A stretch of 53,895 nt of DNA from Acidimicrobiia bacterium (GCA_025361725.1 JANYJV010000052.1:1-53895), one strand, 5' to 3'. Numbered from the stretch's first letter, positions 32,864-42,117 are shown. A program made the numbers and translations. Notes: a model not told the origin generated them from the letters alone.

Positions 32864-33358
32864 TCAGCTGACCGGTGGCGTCGCGCCTTGCGGCGCAGTG
32901 ACCGCGGTCGTCGTTGTCGTCGCGGTGGTGGTCGACGTCGACGTGGACGTCGTCGTCGTCGGCTTGGGTCGCGTTGTGGTCGTGGACGGAGCCACCGCAG
33001 GCGGCGTTGCCGGCGGAGGCGGGACGGTGTCACCGGCTGGTGGGGTGGTTGTGGTCGTCGTGGACCGACGAGCCGCGCGATCCTGCGCGAGCTGGTACCA
33101 GAACGCGATCGTCGGATCGACGGTTGTCGTCGAGGTGGGCACGACGCTCGTGGTCGAGGTGCTGGACCAGGCCGAGGTCGATCGAGGCGTGCTGCGTGCC
33201 ACCTGGATGCCGCGCACGTCGGTGGCCTCCACCGCCAGACCGTCGCGCCACTTCGAGACGCCCACGACCCCGAGCACGATGAGGAGCACGATGAGGAGGC
33301 CGTTGAGGATGCGTTCCTCCGGGCTTTGAAAGCGAAGACTGTTGCGTATGCGGCTCAT
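32864..33358 (-). CDS. Membrane-anchored Thr-rich secreted-domain protein
   Basis: 164 residues. After a short basic N-terminus (MSRIRNSLRFQSPEERI), one transmembrane helix (LNGLLIVLLIVLGVVGVSKW in parts) is followed by a region of about 110 residues rich in Thr, Ser and Pro (runs such as TSTSTTTATTTTT). The topology suggests an external, possibly glycosylated stalk. It lies between P450 and the CoA ligase genes in the KstR block, divergent from the ligase; no enzyme function is seen. Not recognised as a family. Confidence 0.75.
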   Translation of the reverse strand: MSRIRNSLRFQSPEERILNGLLIVLLIVLGVVGVSKWRDGLAVEATDVRGIQVARSTPRSTSAWSSTSTTSVVPTSTTTVDPTIAFWYQLAQDRAARRSTTTTTTPPAGDTVPPPPATPPAVAPSTTTTRPKPTTTTSTSTSTTTATTTTTAVTAPQGATPPVS

Positions 33359-33481
33359 GTTGCTGGTGAGTCTTTCAGGTGCGAAGCGGCGCGTCGAGGA
33401 TCGGTCGTCCGAACCACCCTGAATATGGGAGTTTCAGCGGTACATCCGTTTCGTTCCTCCTGCGTGTTTGCCCGGACGCGC

Positions 33482-33495
33482 GAGAACGTGTTCTA
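33482..33495. promoter_or_regulatory. KstR-type operator upstream of the CoA ligase gene
   Basis: GAGAACGTGTTCTA matches TnnAACnnGTTnnA except the first base. It is 38 bp upstream of the ligase ATG. Confidence 0.65.
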
Positions 33496-33532
33496 CTGCC
33501 GCGACAGGCGGATTCGACGAGGAGAACACGCG

Positions 33533-35083
33533 ATGCCCGGGGGGTTTTGGTACTACGCGCAGGAGGATCCGACGGCGCTGGCGGTCGTTGATCCCGACGG
33601 CACCGAGGTCACCGCAGGGGAGCTCTTGGCGCGCTGCAACCGGATGGCGCACGGTTTGCGGAGTCTCGGCCTCCAAACCGGCGATGCCGTCGCCGCAATC
33701 CTGCCGAACGGCATGGAACCGGCGACCGTGTACCTCGCGGCGCTCCAGATCGGCCTCTACTACGTGCCGATCAACTACCGGCTCTCACCGCCCGAGGTCG
33801 CCTACATCCTCTCGGATTCGGATGCGAAGGCGTTCGTGACTCACGAGCGGTTCGCGGACCTGGCGGTTGCGGCGGCGGACGCAGCCGGAATCCCGGCCGA
33901 CGGCCGACTCGCGGTCGGCGCAGTTTCGGGCTTCCGTGACCTCGAAGCCTTTCTCGCCGAGCGGCCGGACTCGAACCCCGAAGACCGAGCGGCCGGCGCG
34001 GCGATGCACTACACGAGCGGCACGACCGGGCGACCGAAAGGCGTCAAGCGGTCGCTCAGTGGCCTCGACCCCGACGTCTCGTCCGAACTCTTTTCGATGT
34101 TCCTCCTGCTCTTCGGCATCGGTCCACGCGACGACAACGTGCACCTCTCGACGTCGCCGAACTACCACACCGCGGTTACCACGTTCGCGGGCAACGCGCT
34201 CCACGCGGGCCACACCGTGGTGTACATGGACAAGTGGGATCCGGAGAAGACGCTCGCGTTGATCGAGCAGTACGGCTGCACCCACACGCACATGGTGCCG
34301 ACGCAGTTCCACCGCATGCTGCAGCTCCCCGACGATGTCCGGGCGAAGTACGACGTGTCGTCGATGAAGTTTGCGATTCACGCCGCAGCACCGTGTCCGA
34401 TCGACGTCAAGCACAAGATGATCGAGTGGTGGGGTGAATCGATCATCGAGTACTACGGCGCGACCGAAGGCGGCGGAACGTTGGCGACTGCGCAGCAGTG
34501 GTTGCAGTACCCCGGAACCGTCGGCACAGTGTGGCCCAGCTCCACGTTGAAGATCACCGACGACGACGGCAACGAATGTCCGACCGGGACGCCCGGCACG
34601 GTGTGGATGAAGATGTCCTCCGGCGACTTCGAATACAAGGGCGATCGCTCGAAGACCGACGACTCCCATGACGCCGACGGCTTCTTCACCGTCGGCGACG
34701 TCGGCTACCTGAACGAAGATGACTACCTGTTTTTGTGCGACCGCAAGTCCGACATGATCATCGCGGGCGGCGTGAATATCTATCCGGCCGAGATCGAGGG
34801 CGAACTCCTCGCGCATCCACAGGTGGGCGACGCGGCCGTGTTCGGCATTCCGGACGACGACATGGGTGAGCAGATCAAAGCGGTCATCGAAGTCCGCGCC
34901 GGCGTCACTGCCGACGACGCGTTGCGAGCGTCGATCATGGAGCACCTTGCGGGACGACTGGCGAAGTTCAAGTGGCCACGCACCATCGACTTCATGGACG
35001 AGCTGCCGCGCGAACCGACCGGCAAATTGTTGAAGCGGAAGTTGCGCGACCCGTATTGGGCCGACCGCGACGTCGCGATCTAG
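33533..35083 (+). CDS. Acyl-CoA synthetase (AMP-forming), FadD-type
   Basis: 516 residues from ATG 33533, with ACGAGGAGAAC upstream. Signatures: MHYTSGTTGRPKGVKRSL, YYGATEGGGTLAT, GDVGYLNEDDYLFLCDRKSDMII, NIYPAEIEGELLAHP, and C-terminal PTGKLLKRKLRDPYW with the catalytic Lys. It activates an acid to its CoA ester. First gene of a tight operon with the DUF35 and two thiolase-fold genes, behind a KstR-type box, so it probably activates a sterol side-chain or similar acid. Confidence 0.92.
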   Translation: MPGGFWYYAQEDPTALAVVDPDGTEVTAGELLARCNRMAHGLRSLGLQTGDAVAAILPNGMEPATVYLAALQIGLYYVPINYRLSPPEVAYILSDSDAKAFVTHERFADLAVAAADAAGIPADGRLAVGAVSGFRDLEAFLAERPDSNPEDRAAGAAMHYTSGTTGRPKGVKRSLSGLDPDVSSELFSMFLLLFGIGPRDDNVHLSTSPNYHTAVTTFAGNALHAGHTVVYMDKWDPEKTLALIEQYGCTHTHMVPTQFHRMLQLPDDVRAKYDVSSMKFAIHAAAPCPIDVKHKMIEWWGESIIEYYGATEGGGTLATAQQWLQYPGTVGTVWPSSTLKITDDDGNECPTGTPGTVWMKMSSGDFEYKGDRSKTDDSHDADGFFTVGDVGYLNEDDYLFLCDRKSDMIIAGGVNIYPAEIEGELLAHPQVGDAAVFGIPDDDMGEQIKAVIEVRAGVTADDALRASIMEHLAGRLAKFKWPRTIDFMDELPREPTGKLLKRKLRDPYWADRDVAI

Positions 35084-35095
35084 ATCGGAGAATTT

Positions 35096-36139
35096 GTGAC
35101 GAGTACTGAGCCGCTCATCGAACATCACGTCCTCGAGTACCCGGGTGGGTACACGCGGTCGGTCGGCCCCGCGATCTCGCGCTATCTCACCGGCTTGCGC
35201 GCCGGGAAGATCATCGGTGTGCGCATCGGCGACGGCCGCGTCATGGTGCCGCCCACCGAGTACGACCCCGAGACCGGCGGCGCGATCGACGAGTACGTGG
35301 AGGTCGGCCCGGCCGGCACCGTGGTCTGCTGGACGTGGGTGAGCGAACCGCGCGCCGGGCGGCATCACCTGACGAAGCCGTTCGCGTTCGCGCTGGTCCG
35401 ACCCGACGGCGCCGACGTGCCCATGGTGCACGTGGTGGACGTTGCCAGCGCCGACGAGATGTCCGTGGGTATGCGGGTGATGCCCCGCTGGGCCGACGAT
35501 CGCGTCGGCTACGTCACCGACCTCGACGCATGGGTCCCAATGTCCGACGGCGACATGGCCAGGACCCCGAGCCCGCAGCGCAGCGGAGGGCGAGCAGGCG
35601 CGGAGCGAGCCCCCGTCGACCAGAGTGACGGAGCCGCGAGCGGAGCGCCAGATTTGACGGAGCCGGTCACGGGGATCACCGTGCCGATTCGGCTCGAGTA
35701 CGAGATCAATGCCGGCGTCGCTGCGAGCAAGTACCTGCGGGGTATGGCCGAGGGCCGCATTCTCGGTCAGCGGGCCGTCGACTCGGACAAGGTGTACGTC
35801 CCGCCTCGCGGTTCAGATCCGACGACGGGCGCCCCGACCGAGATCGAGGTCGAGGTCGGACCCAACGGCACCGTGACCACATTCTGCGTCACGAACATTC
35901 CGGGTCTGTCCGAGCTGGCGCCGCCGGTGCCGTATGTGAGTGCGCAGATCCTGCTCGACGGCGCCAACACGCCGTGGCTCGGTCTCGTGCAGGGGATTGC
36001 GGTTGACGACGTGCGCATGGGTCTGCGCGTGCGTGCGGTCTGGGACGAGAACCTCCGGCCCGATGCCCGGTGCCTGAAGTGGTTCGAACCCAACGGCGAA
36101 CCCGACGCCCCCTACGAGTCCTACCGGGAGTACGCATGA
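35096..36139 (+). CDS. Duplicated DUF35 protein (Rv3521-like), linker from dispersed repeat
   Basis: 347 residues from GTG 35096, 12 bases after the ligase stop. Two copies of the DUF35 layout are visible: SRYLTGLRAGKIIGVRIGDGRVMVPPTEYDPE (about 28-60) with an OB fold, and SKYLRGMAEGRILGQRAVDSDKVYVPPRGSDP (about 210-242) with an OB fold (each given in parts). Neither copy keeps the four Cys of a zinc ribbon. Residues about 157-187 between them are repeat-derived. Together with the two downstream thiolase-fold genes it matches Rv3521-Rv3522-Rv3523 of M. tuberculosis, so it is probably a partner of those enzymes. Confidence 0.85.
   Translation: MTSTEPLIEHHVLEYPGGYTRSVGPAISRYLTGLRAGKIIGVRIGDGRVMVPPTEYDPETGGAIDEYVEVGPAGTVVCWTWVSEPRAGRHHLTKPFAFALVRPDGADVPMVHVVDVASADEMSVGMRVMPRWADDRVGYVTDLDAWVPMSDGDMARTPSPQRSGGRAGAERAPVDQSDGAASGAPDLTEPVTGITVPIRLEYEINAGVAASKYLRGMAEGRILGQRAVDSDKVYVPPRGSDPTTGAPTEIEVEVGPNGTVTTFCVTNIPGLSELAPPVPYVSAQILLDGANTPWLGLVQGIAVDDVRMGLRVRAVWDENLRPDARCLKWFEPNGEPDAPYESYREYA
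35565..35656. repeat. Dispersed GC-rich repeat, in frame between the two DUF35 domains
   Basis: The stretch contains AGCGCAGCGGAGGGCGAGC (35577-35597 region) shared with 45256 and 46240, and GGAGCGAGC...GTCGAC...CGGAGC...GAGCGGA, which aligns with bases 12-58. It is 92 bases long, keeps the frame open, and codes for an Arg/Ala/Gly-rich linker. Confidence 0.6.
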
Positions 36140-37194
36140 GCACGCGCGATGTGGCCGTGATTTCGTTTGCGCAGCGGACCGCGGTGAATGACCGTGAGCG
36201 CAATGAAGTCGAGTTCATCATTCCGGTCGTGCAGGAAGCGGTGGCCGCATCCGGCCTGGCCCGTCACGACATCGGCTTCACGATCTCGGGATCGTGTGAC
36301 TACCTGAGCGGCGGTCCGTTCACCTTCGTGGCCGGGCTCGATGCCGCGGGTGCGTGGCCGCCGGTGAAGGAGAGCCACGTCGAGATGGACGCGGCGTGGG
36401 CGTTGTACGAGGCCTGGGTCGCGATTCAGACCGGCGAGGTCGACAGCGCGTTGATCTACGGATTCGGAAAGTCGTCGCTGACCGACGTGCATCAACTCAT
36501 CACGTTGCAAACCGATCCGTACACCGTCGCTCCGTTGTGGCCGTCGATGGTGGACCTTGCGGCGTTGCAGGCGAGCGCGCTGCTCGCTGAAGGCGGCGTG
36601 ACCGAAGCCGATCTCGCGGCGGTGGCGGCGCGATCACGTCGAGACGCTCGGGCCAACCCGTACGCGGTCGTGAGTGAAGACGTCGATGCCGACGCGTTGT
36701 TGGCGAGACCAGTCACCCATTCGCCGCTCCGAGATGCCGACATCGCGCCGGTGACCGACGGTTCCGCGGCCATCGTGATCGCCGCCGCCGACGTCGCCCG
36801 TGAACACTGCGAGCGGCCGGCGTGGATTCGCGGCATCGATCACCGCATCGATGCACCGCACATCGGCGTGCGTGATCTCACCGCCAGCGCATCGACCCAG
36901 CGTGCGGGGGAAGAAGCCGGCGCGCTCCAAGGTGGGTTCGATGCGGCCGAGTTGCACGCGCAGTTCAGTCACGACGAAGTGATCCTGGCCCAGGCCCTCG
37001 GCCTCGGCGGCGACACCCGGATCAACCCGTCGGGGGGTGCACTCGGCGCCAACCCGATGATGGCAACGGGCCTGATCCGCATCGGTGAGATCTTCCAACG
37101 GATCAACAGTGGTGAGATCGGCCGCGGTCTCGCGCACGCAACGCAGGGTCCGTGTCTGCAGCAAAACCTGGTGTGCGTCATGGAGGGGGAGTAG
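36136..37194 (+). CDS. Thiolase-fold lipid-transfer-type protein (Ltp4-like)
   Basis: 352 residues from ATG 36136, overlapping the DUF35 stop (ATGA). VAVISFAQRTAVNDRERNEV at the start and the C-terminal NPSGGALGANPMMATGLIRIGE and LAHATQGPCLQQNLVCVM are the SCP2-thiolase pattern. No nucleophilic Cys is seen at the usual place (VEMDAAWALYEAWVAI), so a lyase or retro-aldolase is more likely than a true thiolase. Length matches Ltp4 (Rv3522). Coupled to DUF35 and Ltp3-like genes. Confidence 0.85.
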   Translation: MSTRDVAVISFAQRTAVNDRERNEVEFIIPVVQEAVAASGLARHDIGFTISGSCDYLSGGPFTFVAGLDAAGAWPPVKESHVEMDAAWALYEAWVAIQTGEVDSALIYGFGKSSLTDVHQLITLQTDPYTVAPLWPSMVDLAALQASALLAEGGVTEADLAAVAARSRRDARANPYAVVSEDVDADALLARPVTHSPLRDADIAPVTDGSAAIVIAAADVAREHCERPAWIRGIDHRIDAPHIGVRDLTASASTQRAGEEAGALQGGFDAAELHAQFSHDEVILAQALGLGGDTRINPSGGALGANPMMATGLIRIGEIFQRINSGEIGRGLAHATQGPCLQQNLVCVMEGE

Positions 37195-37196
37195 CC

Positions 37197-38363
37197 GTGG
37201 GTTCCGTCCGCACTGCCGTCATCGGGGTCGGTCAGACCCGTCACGTCTCCGCTCGTCACGACGTGTCGATCGCCGGTCTCGTTCGTGAGGCCGCCCTCGA
37301 AGCGCTCGAAGACGCGGGCATGGACTTCGGGGACATCGACGCCGTCGTGGTCGGCAAGGCCCCCGACACGTTCGAAGGTGTCGTCATGCCCGAGCTGTAT
37401 CTCGCCGACGCGCTCGGCGCGGTCGGTAAGCCGCTGCTGCGCGTCCACACCGCCGGTTCGGTCGGTGGTTCGACCGCGATCGTCGCCGCGAAGCTCGTGA
37501 TGTCCGGCATCCACAAGCGGGTGCTCACGGTCTCGTTCGAGAAGCAGAGCGAGAGCAACGCGACCTGGGGCTTGTCCGTCTCGATGCCGTTCAGCGCGCC
37601 GCTCGTCGCGGGAGCCGGTGGGTACTTCGCGCCGATCATCCGCGCGTACATGGCTCGGTCCAACGCCCCGAGACACATCGGCCACTTGGTCGCGGTGAAG
37701 GACCGGCTGGCGGCGTTGCGCAACCCGAAGGCGCACCTTCACCTCCCCGATATCGATCTCAAGGCGGTGGAGGAGTCGTTCCTGCTCTGGGATCCGCTGC
37801 GCTACCTCGACACGTGTCCGAGCTCCGACGGTGCGATGGCACTGGTGATCGGTGCCGAAGACGTGGCCGACGCCGCGCCGAACCCGTCGGCATGGATCCA
37901 CGGCACCGCGATGCGTTCCGAGCCGACGATGTTCGCCGGCCGCGATCAGGTGAACCCGCAAGCGGGCAAGGACTGCGCGGCCGACGTCTACGCCCAGGCC
38001 GGAATCACCAACCCGCGCGATGACTTCGACTGCGCCGAGGTCTACGTACCGTTCTCGTGGTACGAGCCGATGTGGTTGGAGAACCTGGGGTTCTGCGCCG
38101 AGGGCGACGGGTGGAAGCTCACCGAAGCCGGGGCCACTGCGCCCGACGGCGACATTCCGTGGAACCCGTCCGGCGGCGTGCTGTCGTCCAACCCGATCGG
38201 TGCGAGTGGCATGATCCGCTTCGGCGAGGCCGCCCAACAGGTGCGTCAACGGGCCGGCGACTACCAAGTGGAACTGAAGACGGGAAAGGCGCTCGGCCAC
38301 GCGTACGGCGGCGGGTCGCAGTTCTTCTCGATGTGGGTCGTGGGGAACGAGAAGCCGGCGTAG
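37197..38363 (+). CDS. Thiolase-fold lipid-transfer-type protein (Ltp3-like)
   Basis: 388 residues from GTG 37197, three bases after the previous stop, preceded by GGAGGGGGA. Signatures: TAVIGVGQTRHVSARHDVSI, TAGSVGGSTAIVAAKLVMSG (Ser where thiolases have Cys), DCAEVYVPFSWYEPMWLENLGFC (in parts), and NPSGGVLSSNPIGASGMIRFGE. Length and order match Rv3523 (Ltp3). Together with the Ltp4-like protein and DUF35 it would form a side-chain-shortening complex. Last gene of the operon. Confidence 0.87.
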   Translation: MGSVRTAVIGVGQTRHVSARHDVSIAGLVREAALEALEDAGMDFGDIDAVVVGKAPDTFEGVVMPELYLADALGAVGKPLLRVHTAGSVGGSTAIVAAKLVMSGIHKRVLTVSFEKQSESNATWGLSVSMPFSAPLVAGAGGYFAPIIRAYMARSNAPRHIGHLVAVKDRLAALRNPKAHLHLPDIDLKAVEESFLLWDPLRYLDTCPSSDGAMALVIGAEDVADAAPNPSAWIHGTAMRSEPTMFAGRDQVNPQAGKDCAADVYAQAGITNPRDDFDCAEVYVPFSWYEPMWLENLGFCAEGDGWKLTEAGATAPDGDIPWNPSGGVLSSNPIGASGMIRFGEAAQQVRQRAGDYQVELKTGKALGHAYGGGSQFFSMWVVGNEKPA

Positions 38364-38425
38364 CTGCTTTACGCCGCGCGACTTGGCGTAGGTGCGAACG
38401 CCGACATTTCCCATTCGCTCAGACA

Positions 38426-38459
38426 CCGCTCACTGGCTCGCTGCGCTCGCGGTGAGCGG
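38426..38459. repeat. Palindromic GC-rich repeat
   Basis: CCGCTCAC (38426-38433) and GTGAGCGG (38452-38459) flank TGGCTCGCTGCGCTCGCG. It is in the spacer between the Ltp3-like gene and the phosphotransferase gene and resembles the other GC-rich repeats (GCTCGCTGCGCTC core). It may act as a terminator of the long operon. Confidence 0.5.
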
Positions 38460-38546
38460 AACTCGCTCGGTGGAAAACGTCGGCGGTCGCTCTGTGACGT
38501 TCGACGCGCCGCCGAGCACCTCTGCGACTTCTCTGAGTTGAGGTGG

Positions 38547-39374
38547 ATGGGCGGGCAGACTCGCGGGGTGGAGGGTGAAGCGGAGGAACAGGTGCTTGCG
38601 GGTGGCCTCGGGAACGAGGGGCGGGTGGTGCGGGTGGGCGACACCGTTCGTCGGCCTGCCGGTTCCTGGACACCAGGGGTGCATGCGCTCCTTCATCACC
38701 TCGAGGCGGTGGGGTTCGATGGTGCGCCGAGGGTCATTGCGCGGGACGGCGACGTCGAGATTCTGAGCTTCGTTCCAGGGGTCGTCGCGATCCCTCCCTA
38801 CCCCGACTGGTCCACCTCGGAGGATCTGCTGCTGAGCGTGGCCGACCTTCAGCGCCGCTATCACGACGCGGTCGCGGAGTTTCGTCCGCAACCCGGAGCG
38901 ATCTGGCTCGACGGTCCTGCTCCGATCGAATACTCCGGCTCACTCGTGTGCCACAACGATCTGTGTCTCGAGAACGTCGTCGTGCGCGACGGACACGCCG
39001 TTGGGTTCATCGACTTCGACTTCGCCCGACCGGTCGACCGCGTGTGGGATATCGCGATTGCTCTTCGGCATTGGGGCCCGATGTGGGACGCCGCCGACCT
39101 CGATGTGAGCCGTGTCGATCTCGACCGCGTCGCGCGATGTGCGACCTTCCTTGGTGCTCACCGCTTGACCGACGCTGAACGAGAACGCACGATCGACGCG
39201 TTGATCACCTTCGGCGACCGCGCACTTGCGTCGGTCCGGGCCCAAGCCGAGGCCGGCCACACGGGTCACCGTCGGCAGTGGGACGCGGGATATGAGGGCA
39301 AGAATCGACGAGCCCAGGCATGGGTCATCGCGAACCGGGCTGCGCTCAGTTCCTCGGCGCGTAGCCTCGGTTGA
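38547..39374 (+). CDS. Aminoglycoside phosphotransferase (APH/choline kinase-like) family protein
   Basis: 275 residues from ATG 38547 (TTG 38538 is possible). The kinase fold shows the Brenner loop LVCHNDLCLENVVV (HND...N) and metal-binding VGFIDFDFARPVDRVWDIA. N-terminal TVRRPAGSW corresponds to the nucleotide site. The family phosphorylates small molecules such as choline, homoserine or antibiotics; the substrate is unknown. The plus-strand gene ends two bases from the end of the convergent HAD gene. Confidence 0.85.
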   Translation: MGGQTRGVEGEAEEQVLAGGLGNEGRVVRVGDTVRRPAGSWTPGVHALLHHLEAVGFDGAPRVIARDGDVEILSFVPGVVAIPPYPDWSTSEDLLLSVADLQRRYHDAVAEFRPQPGAIWLDGPAPIEYSGSLVCHNDLCLENVVVRDGHAVGFIDFDFARPVDRVWDIAIALRHWGPMWDAADLDVSRVDLDRVARCATFLGAHRLTDAERERTIDALITFGDRALASVRAQAEAGHTGHRRQWDAGYEGKNRRAQAWVIANRAALSSSARSLG

Positions 39375-39377
39375 GCG

Positions 39378-40088
39378 CTACTGCGTTGCCACGCGCACGA
39401 GTTGCGCGACTTCTTGGAGGGACTTTGTGCGGAGGCCTTGGAAGTCTTCGTGGTCGTTGTAGGGGTCGATGAGGATGGGGGTGATGTTGGCGGCTTGGGC
39501 GCCGGTGCAGTCGGCGGCGGGGGTGTCGCCGACGTGGATGGCGCGGGAGGGGTCGATGCCGCCGAGGTGTTCGAGGGCGATCTCGAAGATTCGAGGGTCG
39601 GGTTTGGCCACCTTGACCACGGAGGAGTCGAGGATGGCGTCCATTTCCACTCCAGGACCTGGTCCCATCTGACAGATGCCGTCGGCGGCGAGTTGGGCCT
39701 GGACCGAACCGTCGGCGTTCGAGACGACGGCCAGCTTGACGCCCGTCGCCTTGATCGCAACTAATGCGTCGCGTGAGCCCGGGATGATGCGGGTCCACAC
39801 GCCACCGGTCGTGAACTCGTTGAGCAGGACCTCGGCGACCGCATCGAGTTGATCGGCCGCGCCGAGCGCCCGGGCGTACTCGCGGATGTAGGCGAGCCAG
39901 ATGCTGCGATCGCCCTCGGTGAAGTTGGTGAGCCCGCGCACGCCGGCGTAGTGCGCACGGTCGAGTTCCGCGGCGTCGATCACGACTTCGGCCCGTTCCA
40001 TCGCGCCGGCGATGCGTTCGTGATCGGGGAGGTGGAACACGCCCCCGACATCGAGCAGGACCGCTTCGAGTGGTTTGGGTAGCGACAT
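39378..40088 (-). CDS. HAD-superfamily hydrolase
   Basis: 236 residues from ATG 40088. Motif [11 protein letters not shown] (nucleophilic Asp), motif [14 protein letters not shown], motif [22 protein letters not shown] and [19 protein letters not shown] helical cap of the type I family lies between ([14 protein letters not shown] region). A cytosolic phosphatase or dehalogenase; substrate unknown. Divergent from the aminotransferase gene. Confidence 0.88.
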   Translation of the reverse strand: MSLPKPLEAVLLDVGGVFHLPDHERIAGAMERAEVVIDAAELDRAHYAGVRGLTNFTEGDRSIWLAYIREYARALGAADQLDAVAEVLLNEFTTGGVWTRIIPGSRDALVAIKATGVKLAVVSNADGSVQAQLAADGICQMGPGPGVEMDAILDSSVVKVAKPDPRIFEIALEHLGGIDPSRAIHVGDTPAADCTGAQAANITPILIDPYNDHEDFQGLRTKSLQEVAQLVRVATQ

Positions 40089-40161
40089 CGGCCGGATGGT
40101 ATCGGCGTGGGTGCCGCAAACGCTCACGGGTTCGCGGCAGGTCGGCGGCTACCTTGCCACT

Positions 40162-41337
40162 ATGGAATTTCGCCGGATTCACGCTTTGCCGCCGTACGCG
40201 TTTGCCGAGATCGACGCGTTGAAGATGGCAGCCCGGCGAGCAGACGTGGACGTCATCGACCTCGGTTTCGGGAACCCCGACATTCCGTCGCCCCAGATCG
40301 CAGTCGAGAAGCTCGCCGAGGCCGCGCAGAACCCGCGCAACCATCGGTATTCGCAGACGCGTGGTGTCCCGCGTCTGCGCCAGGCGATCACGGACCTGTA
40401 CCTGCGCAAGTTCGGGGTGGAGCTCGACCCGGAAACCCAGGCGTGCGTCACCATCGGCGCCAAGGAGGGGTTCTCGCACCTCATGTGGGTGCTGCTCGGC
40501 CCGGGCGACACCGCGCTGGTGCCGAGCCCGTCGTACCCGATCCACATCTGGGGTCCGATCCTCGCCGGCGCCGGTGTCCACTACGTGCGGATGGGCCCGG
40601 GCCAGGACTTCTTCGCCAACCTGCACGCGGCGTGGGAGCAGGCGTGGCCGCGTCCGCGCGTGGTCGTGATGTCGTTCCCGCACAACCCCACGGGCACGTG
40701 CGTCGACCTCGAGTTCATGACCAAGATGGTGCAGTTCGCACGAGATCACGGCGTCCTGTTGGTGCACGACTTCGCGTACGCGGACCTCGGCTTCGACGGC
40801 TACGACCCGCCGTCGTTGTTGCAAGTGCCCGGCGCGGATGAGGTGGCCGTCGAGATCTACAGCATGACGAAGAGCTTCTCCATGGCCGGCTGGCGCGTGG
40901 GCTTCATGCTCGGCAACGCGGAGGTCGTCGGCGCGTTGGCCCGCCTGAAGAGCTACCTGGACTACGGGACGTTCCAGCCCATTCAGATCGCGGCCATCGT
41001 CGCAATGAACGAGGCACCCGACTATCCGAAAGAAGTGAACAAGATCTATCTCGGCCGGCGCGATGCGCTGATCGACGGTCTGGGGCGCATCGGATGGAAC
41101 ATCGAGAAGCCTCGGGGGACCATGTTCGTGTGGGCGCCGTTGCCGGAGCCGTACGCGGAGATGGGCAGTCTCGAGTTCTGCAAGATGCTGGTGCAGGAGG
41201 GCAAAGTTGCGGTGGCGCCGGGTGTGGGCTTCGGCCCCGGTGGCGAGGGCTTCGTTCGGTTCGCCCTGGTGGAGAACGAACAACGCATCGGCCAAGCAAT
41301 CCGCGGCATCCGCAAGGCCCTCACCAAACTCGGGTGA
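40162..41337 (+). CDS. alaC: Pyridoxal-phosphate aminotransferase, AlaC-type
   Basis: 391 residues from ATG 40162. It follows E. coli AlaC (YfdZ) along its length: [66 protein letters not shown], and the PLP lysine in [17 protein letters not shown]-terminal [20 protein letters not shown]. It probably transfers amino groups between glutamate and pyruvate or related 2-oxo acids. Start chosen because the frame upstream is not conserved; ribosome site weak. Confidence 0.9.
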   Translation: MEFRRIHALPPYAFAEIDALKMAARRADVDVIDLGFGNPDIPSPQIAVEKLAEAAQNPRNHRYSQTRGVPRLRQAITDLYLRKFGVELDPETQACVTIGAKEGFSHLMWVLLGPGDTALVPSPSYPIHIWGPILAGAGVHYVRMGPGQDFFANLHAAWEQAWPRPRVVVMSFPHNPTGTCVDLEFMTKMVQFARDHGVLLVHDFAYADLGFDGYDPPSLLQVPGADEVAVEIYSMTKSFSMAGWRVGFMLGNAEVVGALARLKSYLDYGTFQPIQIAAIVAMNEAPDYPKEVNKIYLGRRDALIDGLGRIGWNIEKPRGTMFVWAPLPEPYAEMGSLEFCKMLVQEGKVAVAPGVGFGPGGEGFVRFALVENEQRIGQAIRGIRKALTKLG

Positions 41338-41400
41338 GAGCAGCACGCAAGGGTGTGCGGTTCTCCTAGGGTGAGGACTCGGAACGTCGGGGGATTGTGT

Positions 41401-42117
41401 ATGGCCTACTGGATTGTCAAAGTGATCCTGACGCCGATCCTGCGAGTCGTGTACCGGATCCGGGTCGAGGGGCGTGAACACCTCCCCACACACGGTCCGG
41501 TGATCCTGGCGTCGAACCATCGATCGTTTCTCGACTCGATCTTCATCCCGCTCATCGTCCGGCGGCGCGTGACGTTCGTGGCCAAGGCCGAGTACTTCGA
41601 CGATCCGAAGACGGCCTGGTTCTTCCGGGCCGTCGGCCAGATCCCGATCCGGCGCGAAGGTGGCAGCGCCTCCGAGGGCGCGCTGGCCGCGGCGACGGAC
41701 GTGCTCGAGTCGGGCGGTGTGTTCGGCATCTATCCCGAGGGCACCCGGACACGGGACGGCCTGCTGCACAAGGGCAAAACGGGTGTGGCGCGCCTGGCGC
41801 TCGGCACCGGGGCGCCGATCGTGCCCGTCGGCCTGATCGGCACGGACGAATGTCAGCCCACGAACGCCAAGCTGCCGCGGCTGTTCCGGAAGGTCACGAT
41901 CCGATTTGGTCCGCCACTTTCCATGGGTCACTACCAGAACCGCGGCGACGACCGGTTGGTGCTGCGCCAGATCACCGACGAGCTGATGTTCGAGATCGGC
42001 GAACTTTCCGGCTACGAGTACCGCGACACCTACGCCGGCAAGTCCGACTCCCCCGGCGGCCACGACTTCCCCGATCCCACAACCGTCGTCTCCCGCCTGG
42101 AGTCAGCCGCCAGCTAA
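41401..42117 (+). CDS. 1-acyl-sn-glycerol-3-phosphate acyltransferase (PlsC family)
   Basis: 238 residues from ATG 41401. N-terminal membrane helix (YWIVKVILTPILRVVY), acyltransferase motif I NHRSFLD (HX4D), motif III GIYPEGTRTRDG and motif IV VPVGLIGTDE. It acylates lysophosphatidic acid in phospholipid synthesis. The TAA stop is part of the downstream hairpin. The upstream gene is the aminotransferase, 63 bases away. Confidence 0.88.
   Translation: MAYWIVKVILTPILRVVYRIRVEGREHLPTHGPVILASNHRSFLDSIFIPLIVRRRVTFVAKAEYFDDPKTAWFFRAVGQIPIRREGGSASEGALAAATDVLESGGVFGIYPEGTRTRDGLLHKGKTGVARLALGTGAPIVPVGLIGTDECQPTNAKLPRLFRKVTIRFGPPLSMGHYQNRGDDRLVLRQITDELMFEIGELSGYEYRDTYAGKSDSPGGHDFPDPTTVVSRLESAAS

Noticed and set aside
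39346-42063. Minus-strand open frame of 905 codons
   Set aside because: Arg/His/Pro-rich composition, runs antisense to HAD, alaC and plsC genes that have clear motifs; a GC-rich shadow frame.
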